64,000 nucleotides of DNA, from assembly GCF_004359215.1 (NCBI RefSeq), contig NC_090617.1, positions 1,680,731 to 1,744,730 on the forward strand, in the 5' to 3' direction. The position numbers and the translations under genes are program-made. Within the stretch, counting starts at the first letter, position 1. Each line of letters starts with the position of its first letter. The notes under the pieces are model-generated. The model saw only the letters and a program-made list of their open reading frames with translations, did not search any database and was not told the DNA's origin. Positions 30,153 through 40,990 of the stretch are shown here, piece by piece. Source of the stretch: Bremia lactucae. Lineage: Eukaryota > Oomycota > Peronosporomycetes > Peronosporales > Peronosporaceae.

Positions 30153-31835
30153 ATGAAGAACAAAATCATGCGGGGTGCTGATAGTGCTGCGCCTTCGGCT
30201 GCGGTTCGTGCAGCCGCGGGTGACGCACCGTTATCTCTTGCGGCAGACGGAACGTCTGCCGTAGTATCTTCTACTCGCGCAACACTAGATGTTGCGGGTG
30301 CACGTGGTGATTCACCACGTCAATACGACCCCTCTTTGGAGGTCGACTACGAATGCGAGTCGGATGAGGTGGCCGACTCGGGGAGAATGGAACCGTCGCC
30401 CGATATACGTCAGGCGGCTGACTATGAGCCTTCGAATGAGAGGGCTCATTCTGATAGACGAGTAAACAGTCTATTTGGATCCGACGATGAGGATGATCCC
30501 TCATCGCCCGTACGATCTCCCATACGGTCACCTGCACGTGTTTCTGTGCAAGGTGACGACGATGGCGTAAGCCATCGTAATAAAAGTTCTTGTGGCACCC
30601 CTGCTTCAGTGGGTACCACTCAGGGGAGTGAAAACAATAAAATGTCTCATCTCGCCCCTGAGCAGAAGCCGTGGCTTTTGCCATAACGGCTAATCAATAG
30701 CTTGTCTGGAGAGACTACTCCTTACAATAAATATCCCTTATTTATTGCGACAAAGCTACATGGCCTTGATCCACGCGCGAAGAACTTCCACGCCGAATTA
30801 GATTTTTTATGTCGATGCTTTTCTTAAGCATGGATGGTTTAGTGGCAACAATAAGCGAAACTTTATCTCGCTTAGGCAACCCTGGAGCGCGTTCATTCGC
30901 ATTGCCAAAGACATTGGACGCGAAGCCTGACTTCTAAAAATTTAACGCGAATCGCGTTAAGTTTGAGAAACGAACTCCAACCGGTGCAAAGTATAAATTG
31001 CATCGGTTGTCACGTGAGGCTGGGCTTCCATGCCTCACGTGGGGTGATTACTATCCGTGTTGTGTTGACAACACGAAGAGAGTAAAAGGGGATGTCTATT
31101 TCCCTTCTTCATCTGGGGAAGGGCTCGCATCTCTATTGAGATGTGGGATGCGTTTGACGTTTTGCAATCGATTTACATGCGCCAGGGGCGCGTGTTTTCT
31201 GATGGAACTTCTGAACCATCGGATAGGTCTCGTCATACTGACGAACGAGGCCCTCAACGTAAACAACCAGCTGGGAACGAGGCTCCCAGCTGTCATGTGA
31301 AGGTGGATAACCGCGCCAGCGAGCAAGATATCTCGTTCGCTGCCCCTTCATATCACGGTACTTCAAAAATACGTTCCACAGGAAACGTTGACCACCGTGG
31401 GAATCCGCCAATGGTTGTGGTGGAGGAGGGAAAATTAGAAACGAACCGTGTGTCGGAGCTAATGTCGAGGATCGACAAAATCGATCGCTTCCTCCATGAT
31501 TTGAGGAAGGACTGGATCACGAGCGCGATAAGCGTCGCTCGTTAGAGCAGACGGTGCAGGCTCATCCTAACAAACGGTTGGAAGACCGTTCGAAGAGTGC
31601 GTACTCCATGTTGGAGTACGAACGGAATTATCATGCTGTTCGCGATGAGCTGTCGTCAGCTCATCGCGGTCTCGAGGATCTTCGGACCCGACATGAGAAT
31701 CTCCAGAGTCAGCATGAGAATCTGGTTTGTGACCACAAGAATCTTTTAGGGCTTCTTGAAATGGGTGGTCAGATCCGTCCTCGAAAGAAACCGCGTACTG
31801 ATGGTACGGGCGGAGCCGACCAACGTAAAATGTAG
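30153..31835 (+). pseudogene. Antisense ORF of family A (A-4), nearly full length
   Basis: Start MKNKIMRGADS at 30153. Frame open to a nonsense codon at 30684. Parts in order: Ala-rich N terminus, DPSLEVDYECESDEVADSG, acidic GSDDEDDPSSPVRSP, then frame changes, YKLHRLSREAGLPC with C-C downstream (about 30990-31060), an ORF at 31141-31545 (PSHH-like, NPPMVVVEEG) and an ORF at 31554-31835 with a coiled coil (HENLQSQHENLVCDHKNLL) and the basic tail RPRKKPRTDG. It overlaps chromodomain and GPF region (31133-31986) on the other strand by about 700 bp. About 560 codons when intact. No known family recognised. Confidence 0.68.
31133..31500 (-). CDS. pol: Chromodomain at the end of Pol (A-4), fragment
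   Basis: ORF 31133-31411: GQRFLWNVFLKYRDMKGQRT, LARWRGYPPSHDSWEP and VRQYDETYP. W-R-G-Y-P-P-x-H-D-S-W-E-P is a textbook chromodomain pattern. The upstream frame joins it to the GPF module. Known role of the domain: binding methylated histone tails to steer integration. The strand opposite encodes the antisense ORF. Confidence 0.8.
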
Positions 31836-31986
31836 GATGCGTTCGGATCCTGCGTGGCAATTCTATTGTGTGCGCATTGCCTCTGCGATGCAGTACACAG
31901 AAAGGCCCAATGAATTTGGGTAGTAGTTTACTGCTATCCAGATTAATGACTACACGCTTAAGAAGGATTACCGTAGAGAGTAGCAC
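31567..31986 (-). CDS. pol: Integrase GPF module (A-4), fragment
   Basis: Contains SSKLLPKFIGPFCVLHRRGN and HPTFYVGRLRPYHQYAV. The frame then runs into a His/Ser-rich linker and stops at 31567. The chromodomain lies in the next frame, so one indel separates them. Confidence 0.75.
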   Translation of the reverse strand: MLLSTVILLKRVVINLDSSKLLPKFIGPFCVLHRRGNAHTIELPRRIRTHPTFYVGRLRPYHQYAVSFEDGSDHPFQEALKDSCGHKPDSHADSGDSHVGSEDPRDRDELTTAHREQHDNSVRTPTWSTHSSNGLPTVC

Positions 31987-32060
31987 TAGATTTAATTATA
32001 AATGAATGAACATTTGCTCTTCCATGTTTGTCTGCATTCCGTTTCTGATGGTCTACTGTG

Positions 32061-33168
32061 TTAGTAATGGAATCCTGTACGAAACGGATTCCTGATTCTC
32101 GAGTCAGCAGAAATTCCTATGCAAATCATTTGTTTTGTCTTTTTCAGTACGCATTGTGCGCACTGCCATGAGATCATTCTCATCTTCGATGTCGATTCCA
32201 TTGACATCGACATCACTCGCGTCGTTGTTAACTTCGACGCGTGATGAGCATGAGCCATAAATTGTTTTGCTCGTGCGAGTCCTCCCCCCTTAAACTTGAG
32301 GATCCCTCTAATTGGGTGGGAATGTGAGGATGGCGTAAGCCATTCACAAAGAACGGTGTATGCGTTGGAGATGCATGCACCGAATTATTGATGGCGAATT
32401 CGACCATCGTTAAAAACTCGCTCCAATTCGGATACGATTGGTCGTAACTTCGAAGTATCTCTTCGAGGACGCGATTTACGCGTTCTGTTTGACCATCTGT
32501 TTCTGGGTGATCGGATGTTGACATAGTCAGCCGTGTTCCGAGAGTTCGCAACACGGATTGCCAGAACTCCGCAGTGAGTCGTGGATCTCTATCCGAGACT
32601 TATTCACGGGGTAAGCCATGGAGTTTGCATACCGTGTCAATAAAGACACGGGCACAACCCCGAGCCGTAATCGACTCTGGGACTGCAGCAAGATGTACCA
32701 TCTTGCTGAATCTGTCTACAAAACAAGGATTTCATTGTTTTTGTGATCATCTTTGGGTAATACGAAGACGAAGTCCATAGATACGGACTGCCAACACTCT
32801 GCCGGAAGTGGGAGAGGTTGAAGAGGTACACGGGATGAAGGGCTAGGCTTCACCCGTTGACATACCTCGCAAGCACGAATGTACTTGCGCACAAACTGAT
32901 ACTGGCGGGTCCAGTACAAGTCTCGACTTACCGTGAGGTAAGTCTTCTCACGTCCACGATGTCCACTTGTTGGAGCATCGAGACACTCATACATGAGGCG
33001 CAAGCGCAAATCATTGTGAGTTGGGACGAAGACACGTGAAGTGTCGCCGGTAACGGCTGTGTAATACAATAAGCCGTTGCGTGTTGTGTATCGATCGGAT
33101 GACGATCGATATAAAGCCGGTAAATATTTAAAATATTTATCGGATGGATTCATTAAATGATCCATCAA
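32061..33168 (-). pseudogene. pol: Integrase, family A (A-4)
   Basis: ORF 32716-33168 has YECLDAPTSGHRGREKTY, ACEVCQRVKP and SVSMDFVFVLP (first Asp). Between the ORFs SDRDPRLTAEFW supplies the second Asp. ORF 32228-32554 has DHPETDGQTERVNRVLEE (catalytic Glu). All catalytic and zinc residues except the first His are visible; frameshifts at the junctions and at the G6 run (32284-32289) break the gene. This is the best-preserved integrase core in the window. Confidence 0.78.
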
Positions 33169-33840
33169 ACATATATGGTCCTTATCTTCTGTGTAGGCTT
33201 TCTTTATGTCATCAACTAAGGTTGATTACGGAACACTCGTAGTGAGTGTTGCAACAGTGGGTTTAATTTCACTGTTGGAGTGCACTGCTGACTCGAAATC
33301 GAATCGGCGTGATAACGCATCAGCGACGACATTAAGTCGTCCTGGTTTATATTCGATGGAGAAGTTATACTCCGCGAAGAAGGATAGCCACCTCGCCATT
33401 CTTTGCGAGAGGTGTGGGATATTTACGGCCGTGCGTTATGACGCATGGTCCGTATATACGATGAACGGTCTATCTACTCGGAGATAGACACTAAATTTAG
33501 CCAATGCATAGTTCACGGCAAGAAGTTCCTTGTCATTTACTGGGTAATTGCGTTCACCTGGTTGCAGCTGACGCGATTGGTAACAGACGACGCGCTCCGC
33601 GCCGTCTTGCATTAACGCGCAGCAAAATTGCAGGCGTCACAGACCACATGAAATGGTCTGTCTTGATTTGAAATCGCCAAGATGGGCGATTGCATCAAGC
33701 TTTGCTTGATACATTTAAACGAACGCTGACGATCAGCGTTCCATAACCATTTCTCGTCTTTTCTCAAGAGACGAGAGAAATGTACTACCATCTCTGCATA
33801 ATTGCGAGAGTACTTGTGCAAGTACACCGCTAAACCAAAT
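33169..33840 (-). pseudogene. pol: RNase H, family A (A-4)
   Basis: ORF 33612-33827 reads KDEKWLWNADRQRSFKCIKQ and DRPFHVVCDACNF. Downstream reading gives SRQLQPGERNYPVNDKELL-type and VEYKPGRLNVVADALSRR-type fragments with stops. Fusion to RT above is interrupted by an A/T-rich slip at 33848-33890. Confidence 0.68.
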
Positions 33841-33850
33841 TGGTGAAATA

Positions 33851-34980
33851 TTATTTATCATATTTCACCAATTTAAAAAAAAAATATTTAGCTAAAAAAC
33901 CTAAAGATATAGGAAATTCTCTAAGTCCCTTGACATCGACTGGAATTGGCCAGTCGGTGATTACCTTGATCTTTTCGGGATCAGAGCGCGCGCCGTGTTT
34001 ACCGACGATGCACCCAAGAAGTGGTATTTCGCTTGCAGCGAATACACGCTTCGTGAGATTTGCGTACAACTTATGGTTTCGCACAAGCGTAAGAACCTGA
34101 CAAACGTGAGTTTTATGTACTTCCACGTCCGTCTTACCGTCCATGGCTCGGCTATGGACGAATACATCGTCAAAGTAACTCGGTGCGAATTCTCGCACCG
34201 GTCTCAACAGATTTGTTGCGCATCTGTTGAATATTGCAGGGGCGTTACTAAGCCCCTGAGGCATCACTAGCCATTCCTAGAGCATCCCACTGGGAGTGCT
34301 CACTGCTGTGTACGGGATGTCCCGTTCACGCATAAGGATTTGATAGAACCCATCCATCAGATCCATAGACGAAAAGATCGTACTCTTAGACATACCATCT
34401 ATGATTACGGCTTATTTAGGTATCGGCGTCTGAGCCGGTAGTGTTGCAGCATTCAGTTTGTTGAAAGAGTGCACTATCCGCCACCCTCCTGTGGCCTTTC
34501 GCACACAGAAGGTCGGAGAGCTATGTGGGGAGGTTGACTCCCTTACATGACCCGCTTTTACTCGATCGGTAAAGAATTTATCGATCGCAAGTACTTGTTC
34601 ACGAGGCAGTGGCCACTGCTTCATGACACAGTACTTCGAGCCCGGTTTGAGCTCGATCTCATGTCGAGTGCCTTTATCCTTAGGCAACTCGCGTGGAACT
34701 GCTTCAGGGAATACATCCCTGAATTCTATTAAATCCTCGTATAGAGGATTTCCCTTGAGTGACTCCCAAGATTGAGTACTGTATCTTTCAATCCGAGTCT
34801 TCACATCGAGGACACTTTCGTCCATCGATGAGCTGCTGAGAACCCGTTCGTTCTCTGCAAAAATTACCGCTGACCGAATGTCGGTTACGTAATCGTCCTC
34901 TGTGACGAGTACGCAGATCTGCTTGATTTTCCCACAATGCAGATCTCTCAAGAACCGCTTAGGTTCTAGGGTTGGTAATT
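33851..34980 (-). pseudogene. pol: Reverse transcriptase, family A (A-4)
   Basis: ORF 34412-34951 covers linker and fingers (LDVKTRIERYSTQSW, KYCVMKQWPLPREQ, GGWRIVHSFNKLNAAT). ORF 33851-34267 covers palm and thumb: MPQGLSNAPAIFN, PSYFDDVFVHSRA (YxDD) and LLGCIVGKHGARSDPEKI. The middle (about 34270-34410) with the first Asp is in another frame. Confidence 0.75.
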
Positions 34981-35047
34981 GAGTTATCTCCGAAGTTAAC
35001 TTCGGAGGCGCATACAGATCAAGAGTAGAAGCGCCTACTCTCGATCC

Positions 35048-35319
35048 NNNNNNNNNNNNNNNNNNNNNNNNNNNNNNNNNNNNNNNNNNNNNNNNNNNNN
35101 NNNNNNNNNNNNNNNNNNNNNNNNNNNNNNNNNNNNNNNNNNNNNNNNNNNNNNNNNNNNNNNNNNNNNNNNNNNNNNNNNNNNNNNNNNNNNNNNNNNN
35201 NNNNNNNNNNNNNNNNNNNNNNNNNNNNNNNNNNNNNNNNNNNNNNNNNNNNNNNNNNNNNNNNNNNNNNNNNNNNNNNNNNNNNNNNNNNNNNNNNNNN
35301 NNNNNNNNNNNNNNNNNNN
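35048..35319. other. Assembly gap (272 N)
   Basis: 272 N. The sequence on the far side repeats RT already present at 34190-34990. Confidence 0.98.
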
Positions 35320-36004
35320 CGCACCGGTCTCAACAGATTTGTTACACATCTGTTGAATGTTGCAGGGGCGTTACTAAGCCCCTGAGGCATCACTAGCCAT
35401 TCCCAGAGCATCCCACTGGGAGTGCTCACTGCTGTGTACGGGATGTCCCGTTCACGCATAAGGATTTGATAGAACCCATCCATCAGATCCATAGACGAAA
35501 AGATCGTACTCTTAGACATACCATCTATGATTACGTTTTTTTCTAGGTATCGGTGTCTGAGCCGGTACCATTGCAGAATTCACTATCCGCCACTCTCTTC
35601 TGGCCTTTCGCAAACAGAAGGTCGGAGATGTATGTGGGAAGGCTGACTCCCTTACATGGCCCGCTTTTAATCGATCGGTTTATCGATCGCAAGTACTTAT
35701 TAACGAGGCAGTGGCCACTGCTTCATGACACAGTACTTCGAGCCCGGTTTGAGCTCGATCTCATGTCGAGTGCCTTTATCCTTAGGCAACTCGCATGTAA
35801 TTGCTTCAGGGAATGTTATCCCTGTATTCAATCAAATCCTTATATAAAGGATTTTTCTTAAGCGACTCCCAGGATTGAGTAGTATATCTTTCAATCCGAG
35901 TTTTCACATCGAGGACACTTTCGTCCATCGATGAACTGCTAAAAACCCGTTCGTTCTCTGCAAAAATTACCGCTGACCGAATATCGATTACGTAGTCCTC
36001 TGTG
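35320..36004 (-). pseudogene. pol: Reverse transcriptase start, family A, second copy (A-4)
   Basis: Encodes SKSTIFSSMDLMDGFYQILM (first catalytic Asp), TAVSTPSGMLWEWLV, GLSNAPATFNRCVTNLLRP, up to the gap. It is the same segment as 34190-34990 and in the same orientation. Confidence 0.72.
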
Positions 36005-36362
36005 ACGTCGAGTAGAGAGTCAAACTTATAGGACCCGACTGTGATAGCGCAAATAGGTTCGGAAGACGTTGAGGGAATAAGTCCCCACGTATTTGATTAA
36101 TCCCCTCAGATAGTAAATGCTGAAGTGACTAGACTTCAGCATCCCGAGGGATAAATTTCTCGGCAGCCTGTGGATAAATTTCAGGAAGAATCCGCAACAT
36201 TGAATGTCTTCGTTAATGACGGATCAAGAGTAGGCGCTTATACGCTTGATGTGTATGCGCCTTTGAAGTTAACTTCGAAGATAACTCAATTACGAGTCCT
36301 AGAACCCGAGCGGTTCTTGACAGAGTTGCGTATTGGTAAAATATAGCAGATCCGCTTACTCC
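36005..36362 (+). pseudogene. PR-RT linker, inverted segment of 358 bp (A-4)
   Basis: Plus-strand match to 28355-28710 (GSRVGAYTLDVYAPLKLTSK), between minus-strand protease (36366 upward) and minus-strand RT linker (36004 downward). Both junctions are exactly collinear after re-inversion. Confidence 0.8.
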
Positions 36363-36365
36363 TAG

Positions 36366-36960
36366 GATCATCGTGTTGCCCTTTTAGGCAACGGGTATCT
36401 TTCTTGAATCTCGCCCGCTAGGCGTACATTCATTGTCTCAATCCACTCGACTTATTCGAGTAGTGAACCTTCGGCGCTGCCTGTACATCCGTACAGCCGC
36501 CGGCAGCTGACTCCACAGTGTGATGAGTAATCACACTGTGATCTTGTGCAGTCGTACAAAGGACTGTACCACTAGTGAGGCCGTCGCACTCACTCGTACT
36601 ACATCCACACGCCTGTGGACGCTCCAAGACGTTCATGAGATGGCCATCCGATGAACAAGTGGCAGGCATCTTTACGGATCGATGCTGCCAGCTGATCCTT
36701 GGCTCATATTTTCTGAGCCAAGGTAGACCTTGGAAGACATCAAATTTGTCTTCCAAATCCAGTACGATGAAATTATCATCGTACTGTAAATCCTTTAACG
36801 TGTAGTGAAATTTCACTATGCGTTTCATTACTGGTATCGATGCGCCTGTCGCTAGACGCACCGTCATCCTCGTTGGAGGGATGTTGCGCTCAACATATTT
36901 GAGCCTACGACTCTCTAGTGACTGGCGACGAAATAAAGTTATCCGACGCTACACAGTCCA
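36366..36960 (-). pseudogene. pol: Protease, family A (A-4)
   Basis: ORF 36430-36867: MTVRLATGASIPVMKRIVKF, VLDLEDKFDVFQGLPWLRKY and the Cys linker LMNVLERPQACGCST. Just upstream the active site reads VDCVASDNF, with Cys and Val where D-S/T-G is usual. Probably inactive. Confidence 0.68.
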
Positions 36961-37558
36961 CTAGGGCTCTTAGTGACAACTCATTTGTCAATTTTCACGG
37001 ATACCTCATCGCCAAGTGAAGAGACACATAATGACTGGGTGTCTGGAGCAAGTTTTTTCAAAAGATTTGCAAATTCTCTTGAGGTTGCTGGATCAGTGGG
37101 CGTTGCACCCCTACTGACCCCGTCCATTTTTTGGCGGTCCGCCTCGCTGTTGCGATTTCGCAGCAACGTCGGATCCGCGACCGTTGCCGTTATAGCATAC
37201 GGTCCAAATTTACGTTCACTACCTTTTGGTGCTGGACGTGGGGCACTACACTCATGAGCGTAATGTCCCAATTTTTGGCAGCGATTGCGTTTCTGCAATC
37301 TCTAATTGCTCGAAAAGCGAGGTTTCTCGCTTTCGATATAAGAGAGGTCAATAGGTTCTGGACCTTCTAACTCGTGTCGTCTTGGAGAACGATACTATGA
37401 CGAACTAGCTTGACCCTGTCTCAAGCTAAAGTCCTCCTGTTCGGCAACGGATATTACTTCTTCAACCGTATCCAGTTTCAAGCGAAACAGGTAAATCTTG
37501 ACGGGACCAACCGTAAGACGTTGCATGAGCACCGTAATCAACGTGTATTCATGAACTG
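36961..37558 (-). pseudogene. gag: Gag C-terminal half with CCHC knuckle (A-4), cut by D-2
   Basis: ORF 36981-37298 holds CQKLGHYAHECSAPRPAPKG preceded by CNR, completing C-x2-C-x4-H-x4-C. ORF 37395-37558 holds EYTLITVLMQRL and EEVISVAEQEDFSLRQ. Gag is interrupted at 37558/37559 by the end of a D LTR. Confidence 0.75.
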
Positions 37559-38075
37559 TGTAGGCGGGCACGTCGAAACGCGGCCACGCTCTACTTAGAC
37601 ACACACCCTAGCACAGCGAGGAAGCGAATAAATCAGCTTCTCTTGCGTGCAGTGAGGTAGTTGCGGTGGGCGCCTTAGCAACCTCATCCAACGCACTAAG
37701 AGCTCTAGTAAAGTGTCGTCACGGGAGCGATAATCCGGCTCCTCGTGCGCACTTACTAAGTAGAAAATAGTCTTCAGACTGATTTATATTGAATCGCTTA
37801 TTTTTACCAATCAAAATGTCATCACTGTAGATAATACAAATATGTATTGCAAGCGTATCTTTCTAGATACCTCGCGTAACGGATGACGCTAGCCGTCATC
37901 TCTCCTAATGTGAATGCACCTATGTGCATCACATACACAAGGGTTGGTCACAAATGTGATGCACACCCGATTGGTGGGTCTAATTACTTTATTTAAGTAA
38001 TTGACCATCCCCTTAAGTACACCAATTGTACTTAACGGGGACCGTATAACATTAGGGCAACTTTAGCTCGTTGCA
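37559..38075 (-). repeat. LTR, family D, 3' LTR of D-2
   Basis: Starts tgtaggcgggcacg, ends tagctcgttgca; one palindrome at 37880-37900. Confidence 0.85.
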
Positions 38076-38090
38076 CCATCCCTCCCTTAA
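38076..38090 (-). other. 3' polypurine tract of D-2
   Basis: The minus strand reads TTAAGGGAGGGATGG before the LTR. Confidence 0.65.
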
Positions 38091-38211
38091 CGAACGAATT
38101 AACACTTTAAACTCGTCGAAGAGGAGCAAGGAACTGCGAGCAGCTTTACGCGCCGCTAGTTCACTCGATCACTCTAGCGCACGTGTTTCCATACACGGCA
38201 CGGCGCCCAAG

Positions 38212-39692
38212 ATGCCACCTAAAAGGGGCCACGTTGGTGGGTCGTCTGCGAAGACGCCCACTCAACCTCGCACTAAGCGCACGCGCCGCGTTAATTCGCC
38301 GGCTGCGTCTAATGCCTTAGTCAGAACGCCGACAGCCACTGCGGTTGTCGCGTTATCAGGGCTAAAGGATCCATACCACTTTAATAGTGAGGATGTTGAT
38401 CCGTCGCTCGTTGTCGACTACAATGAGTCGACACCGTTGCCGTCACCTCATAGTCGTGATGCGGACAACGAGCTCATGAGAAATGATGATGCGGCATTAT
38501 TGCCCATACAAACTTCTCTCATGGCTCACAACACGGAGTTAGCACCATTTACGAATGCTATCCCGTCGTCTGCGCTGGAAAGCGCAGCGACAGATAATGA
38601 GAGCGCTGCCCATAAAGGCGCAGCCGCTTCTCCGTTGGTTCTAACCACAACGCCTTATGCTCAGACCATAATTCATAATGGTTTTGACATAGAGGATTCG
38701 GAGCCTAAAGCTCCGCCGACGACACGTGAACGTGCTCAGTCGGTGTCACAAGCCAGTCGTTTAGAACGTGGCTATGTGACGGGTGGCATTCCAAAGATGC
38801 CCCCTCCATCTAAATGGCCTCGTTTAAACGGGCCAAGAGCGTCGCTCCTAGAGCGCGCTCTTGTAGACGCACATAATTATTATGGCGTCTTTAAGTAATG
38901 GAGGGCTCAGGGAAAATCGCTTGGGCGTATTTTTCCGATCCCGGTCGTGTTGCGTTCAAATGTAAGCCGGATCAATACGAAGCAGAATTTTTGCCCCGCA
39001 TTCTGATGCGATGAAATTGCGGTTTATTCAGCGCGCTTGCGTGTGAATGAAATCATGAACGGTACTGTACCTCATGTTTCTTCTCACAACGGTGCTTCCG
39101 CTAGTCCATTCGAGACTAGCGAAGAGCCTCAACCGGTTCCTCTTTTCATAGGCAGCAACCAAGCCAGGCACATCAATGTCTAGGGTATCGATCGATTTCC
39201 AAGAGTCGAAACGCTTCGGGTAATCTTTCCATTTGACGAGGATTTGATACATTTGCCTCACGGAGCGGCAGGCAAGCAACCTTCCAACAAGAAAGCGTTG
39301 GTTCCCACCCGCATCCACCAGTGCAGGCGGCGCCCGATAGGAGTGGTAATCTCACCCACCTACTCGCGGCTGTCTTACCTTCGTCCGTTTAGTCACAGGC
39401 ATTTAGTGCTGCTGAACGACGCATTGCGGATCTCGAGGGTCAAGTCTCGCGACTGACCTCGGATCTTCGTGATGTCCAAGCAAAGGCTTGTCAGGGTTGT
39501 GAACGCCTGAAGACTCGCTTGGACCTTTTTGAGCGGATAATGCTGAGGTATTCGCGTTACTCGCGTGATGTTCCTCGCTCTCCAAGTCCTGTTCGTGGCG
39601 GGAGGCGTCGGTCCAATAGCTTTTCGCCTTCACCGCCCCCATCACCCAAACGATTCTCGACTCACAGTCGGCGTCACCATCGGTCTCCTTAG
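38212..39692 (+). pseudogene. Antisense ORF of family D (D-2), nearly complete
   Basis: ATG 38212 (MPPKRGHVGGSS) follows the PPT by about 120 bases. The N terminus is basic (RTKRTRRVNSP). Then DPYHFN, DVDPSLVVDYNES (shared with family A) and an acidic, Ala-rich stretch run to a stop at 38898. Frames continue with KIAWAYFSDPGRVAFKCKP, then (from about 39300) AAPDRSGNLTHLLAAVLPSS, the coiled coil AAERRIADLEGQVSRLTSDL and the Ser/Arg tail RSPSPVRGGRRRSNSFSPSP, ending at 39692. It overlaps chromodomain and GPF codons on the minus strand by about 660 bp. Function unknown. Confidence 0.66.
39028..39318 (-). CDS. pol: Chromodomain at the end of Pol (D-2), fragment
   Basis: GGNQRFLVGRLLACRSVRQM, ILVKWKDYPKRFDSWKSI and DVPGLVAAYEKRN. 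It matches the chromodomain of D-1 (4764-4990) and has the V-K-W-K-x-Y-P core. Confidence 0.78.
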   Translation of the reverse strand: MDAGGNQRFLVGRLLACRSVRQMYQILVKWKDYPKRFDSWKSIDTLDIDVPGLVAAYEKRNRLRLFASLEWTSGSTVVRRNMRYSTVHDFIHTQAR

Positions 39693-39930
39693 ACGGATGG
39701 GGTTTAGAGACCTTATTTGGGTCTACATACCTTTTCAGATAAACCACATAAAGTACGGGGTGCGTCTTCATATACGGGGGAAGGGTGAGCCTATAATTTA
39801 GGTCTCCAACGTCTTTTGCCACCGTAAAGGGCTCAATGAAACGCGGCACCAACTTCGTAGTACCGCCAGGTAGTTTAGAAATTGCATTGTTAGGTAGGGT
39901 AGCAGTACTTAATAGTACTTTTCGACCCAC
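39403..39930 (-). CDS. pol: Integrase GPF module (D-2), fragment
   Basis: MGRKVLLSTATLPNNAIS, TTKLVPRFIEPFTVAKDVG (Gly of GPF changed to Glu) and HPVLYVVYLKRYVDP, then the linker facing the antisense ORF. A frameshift separates it from the chromodomain. Confidence 0.75.
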   Translation of the reverse strand: MGRKVLLSTATLPNNAISKLPGGTTKLVPRFIEPFTVAKDVGDLNYRLTLPPYMKTHPVLYVVYLKRYVDPNKVSKPHPSKETDGDADCESRIVWVMGAVKAKSYWTDASRHEQDLESEEHHASNANTSALSAQKGPSESSGVHNPDKPLLGHHEDPRSVARLDPRDPQCVVQQH

Positions 39931-40300
39931 TTTGAAGCGTTCATTATTTTTGCGACCATTTGGGTCTGCATATTTTTTTGCTTGTCCTGTGCGCTTGCCA
40001 TCGCGTCACGGGTTTTCCTTTCATGGCTAATCGCTCATCCACAAAGCGTTGAGCCTCGCTCACGCTTTTAGCATCAAACTCACTTATGATACCGCCAAGA
40101 GGTCAATCATAACGCGTAGTTTTATTGACCACTGCTAAACTGGCAGGGTCACCAGGGCAAGATTCTGTCTTTGAGATGATACCCTCATAAGTCATCGTCA
40201 TATTGACGAAACCATGTCCCTCTTTCGCACCGAGCATAGTGAGCGGAGAGATGCGCTTGCTGTTGGCGTCCATTACCGTAGGTCCGAATCCGGTTGCAAA
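39931..40300 (-). pseudogene. Integrase end, family D (D-2), joined to gag
   Basis: Aligns with 5520-5900 of D-1 (DAKSVSEAQRFVDERLA-type reading). At about 40240-40300 the sequence passes directly into gag, marking the deletion of roughly 4 kb. Confidence 0.6.
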
Positions 40301-40979
40301 TACCCTTGCAGAGATCGCTTCGCCTGTCGCGCTCCAAGGGAGCGTGACTGAAGCAACACTTCGTTATTCGGCGGCAGGTACATGACGCGAATCATTTCCT
40401 TGAAGATCCTTTATGTAGGGAACGCCTTTCTGTCCGCCATAAGCGCCGAGTAAGCTCACTCTGAGGCCTTACCGCGCAGATGCGACATGGCGTACGACAC
40501 CATCCGGCTCTCGTCCTCGATGAGCTGGGCGACACCGCATTGCTCCACAGCTAAAAGCCAGTGGACAATCGTGTGCGCCGCAGTTCCATCGAACTTGGGC
40601 GGGTCCATCCGAATGGGGCCCGGCTTATGCGGCTGGGCAGAGAGCATCTCAACAGTTCTGTTGAGAGCCTCACTCCGAGGCTGCTCATGCCTCAGCTCAT
40701 CCTGAGTCTGAGTGACAGACTCCGCCACCGCATGGCTCTGTGCCTCGGACGCGGCTTTCCGCTGTCCGAGCACGAATGTCTCAAACTGCTCCAACTTAGC
40801 AACATGTTGCTCAGGAGGATTGCCCAAGAGCCTGACCAGGGCTTGTTCACCAAGTCCCTGCGCCATATGCCCTGCCACATCCCGATGATGTTCGGAGAGG
40901 TTGGGAAGTGAGCCCAATCGATGTTGAGGCTCATCCTCACGTACACGCACAGAGACGCTGGTCGTGGGAAGGATTTCAA
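40301..40979 (-). pseudogene. gag: Gag body, family D (D-2)
   Basis: ORF 40456-40989 enters from the PBS. The likely start is the internal MAQGLGEQALVRLLG. It has RKAASEAQSHAVAESV (coiled), GPIRMDPPKFDGT, TIVHWLLAVEQCG and MVSYAMSHLRGKASE, as in D-1. The part below 40456 is in another frame. Confidence 0.75.
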
Positions 40980-40990
40980 GTGCTACCAAG

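Larger units (their letters stand above)
30041..37558 (-). mobile_element. Family A Ty3/gypsy element (copy A-4), rearranged
   Basis: Minus-strand order: gag (cut at 37558 by a D insertion), protease, inverted linker, RT copy, gap, linker and RT again, RNase H, integrase, GPF module, chromodomain. A full-length antisense ORF lies on the plus strand. The PPT remnant at 30041 is fused to the end of A-3 and the 3' LTR is absent. Confidence 0.78.
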
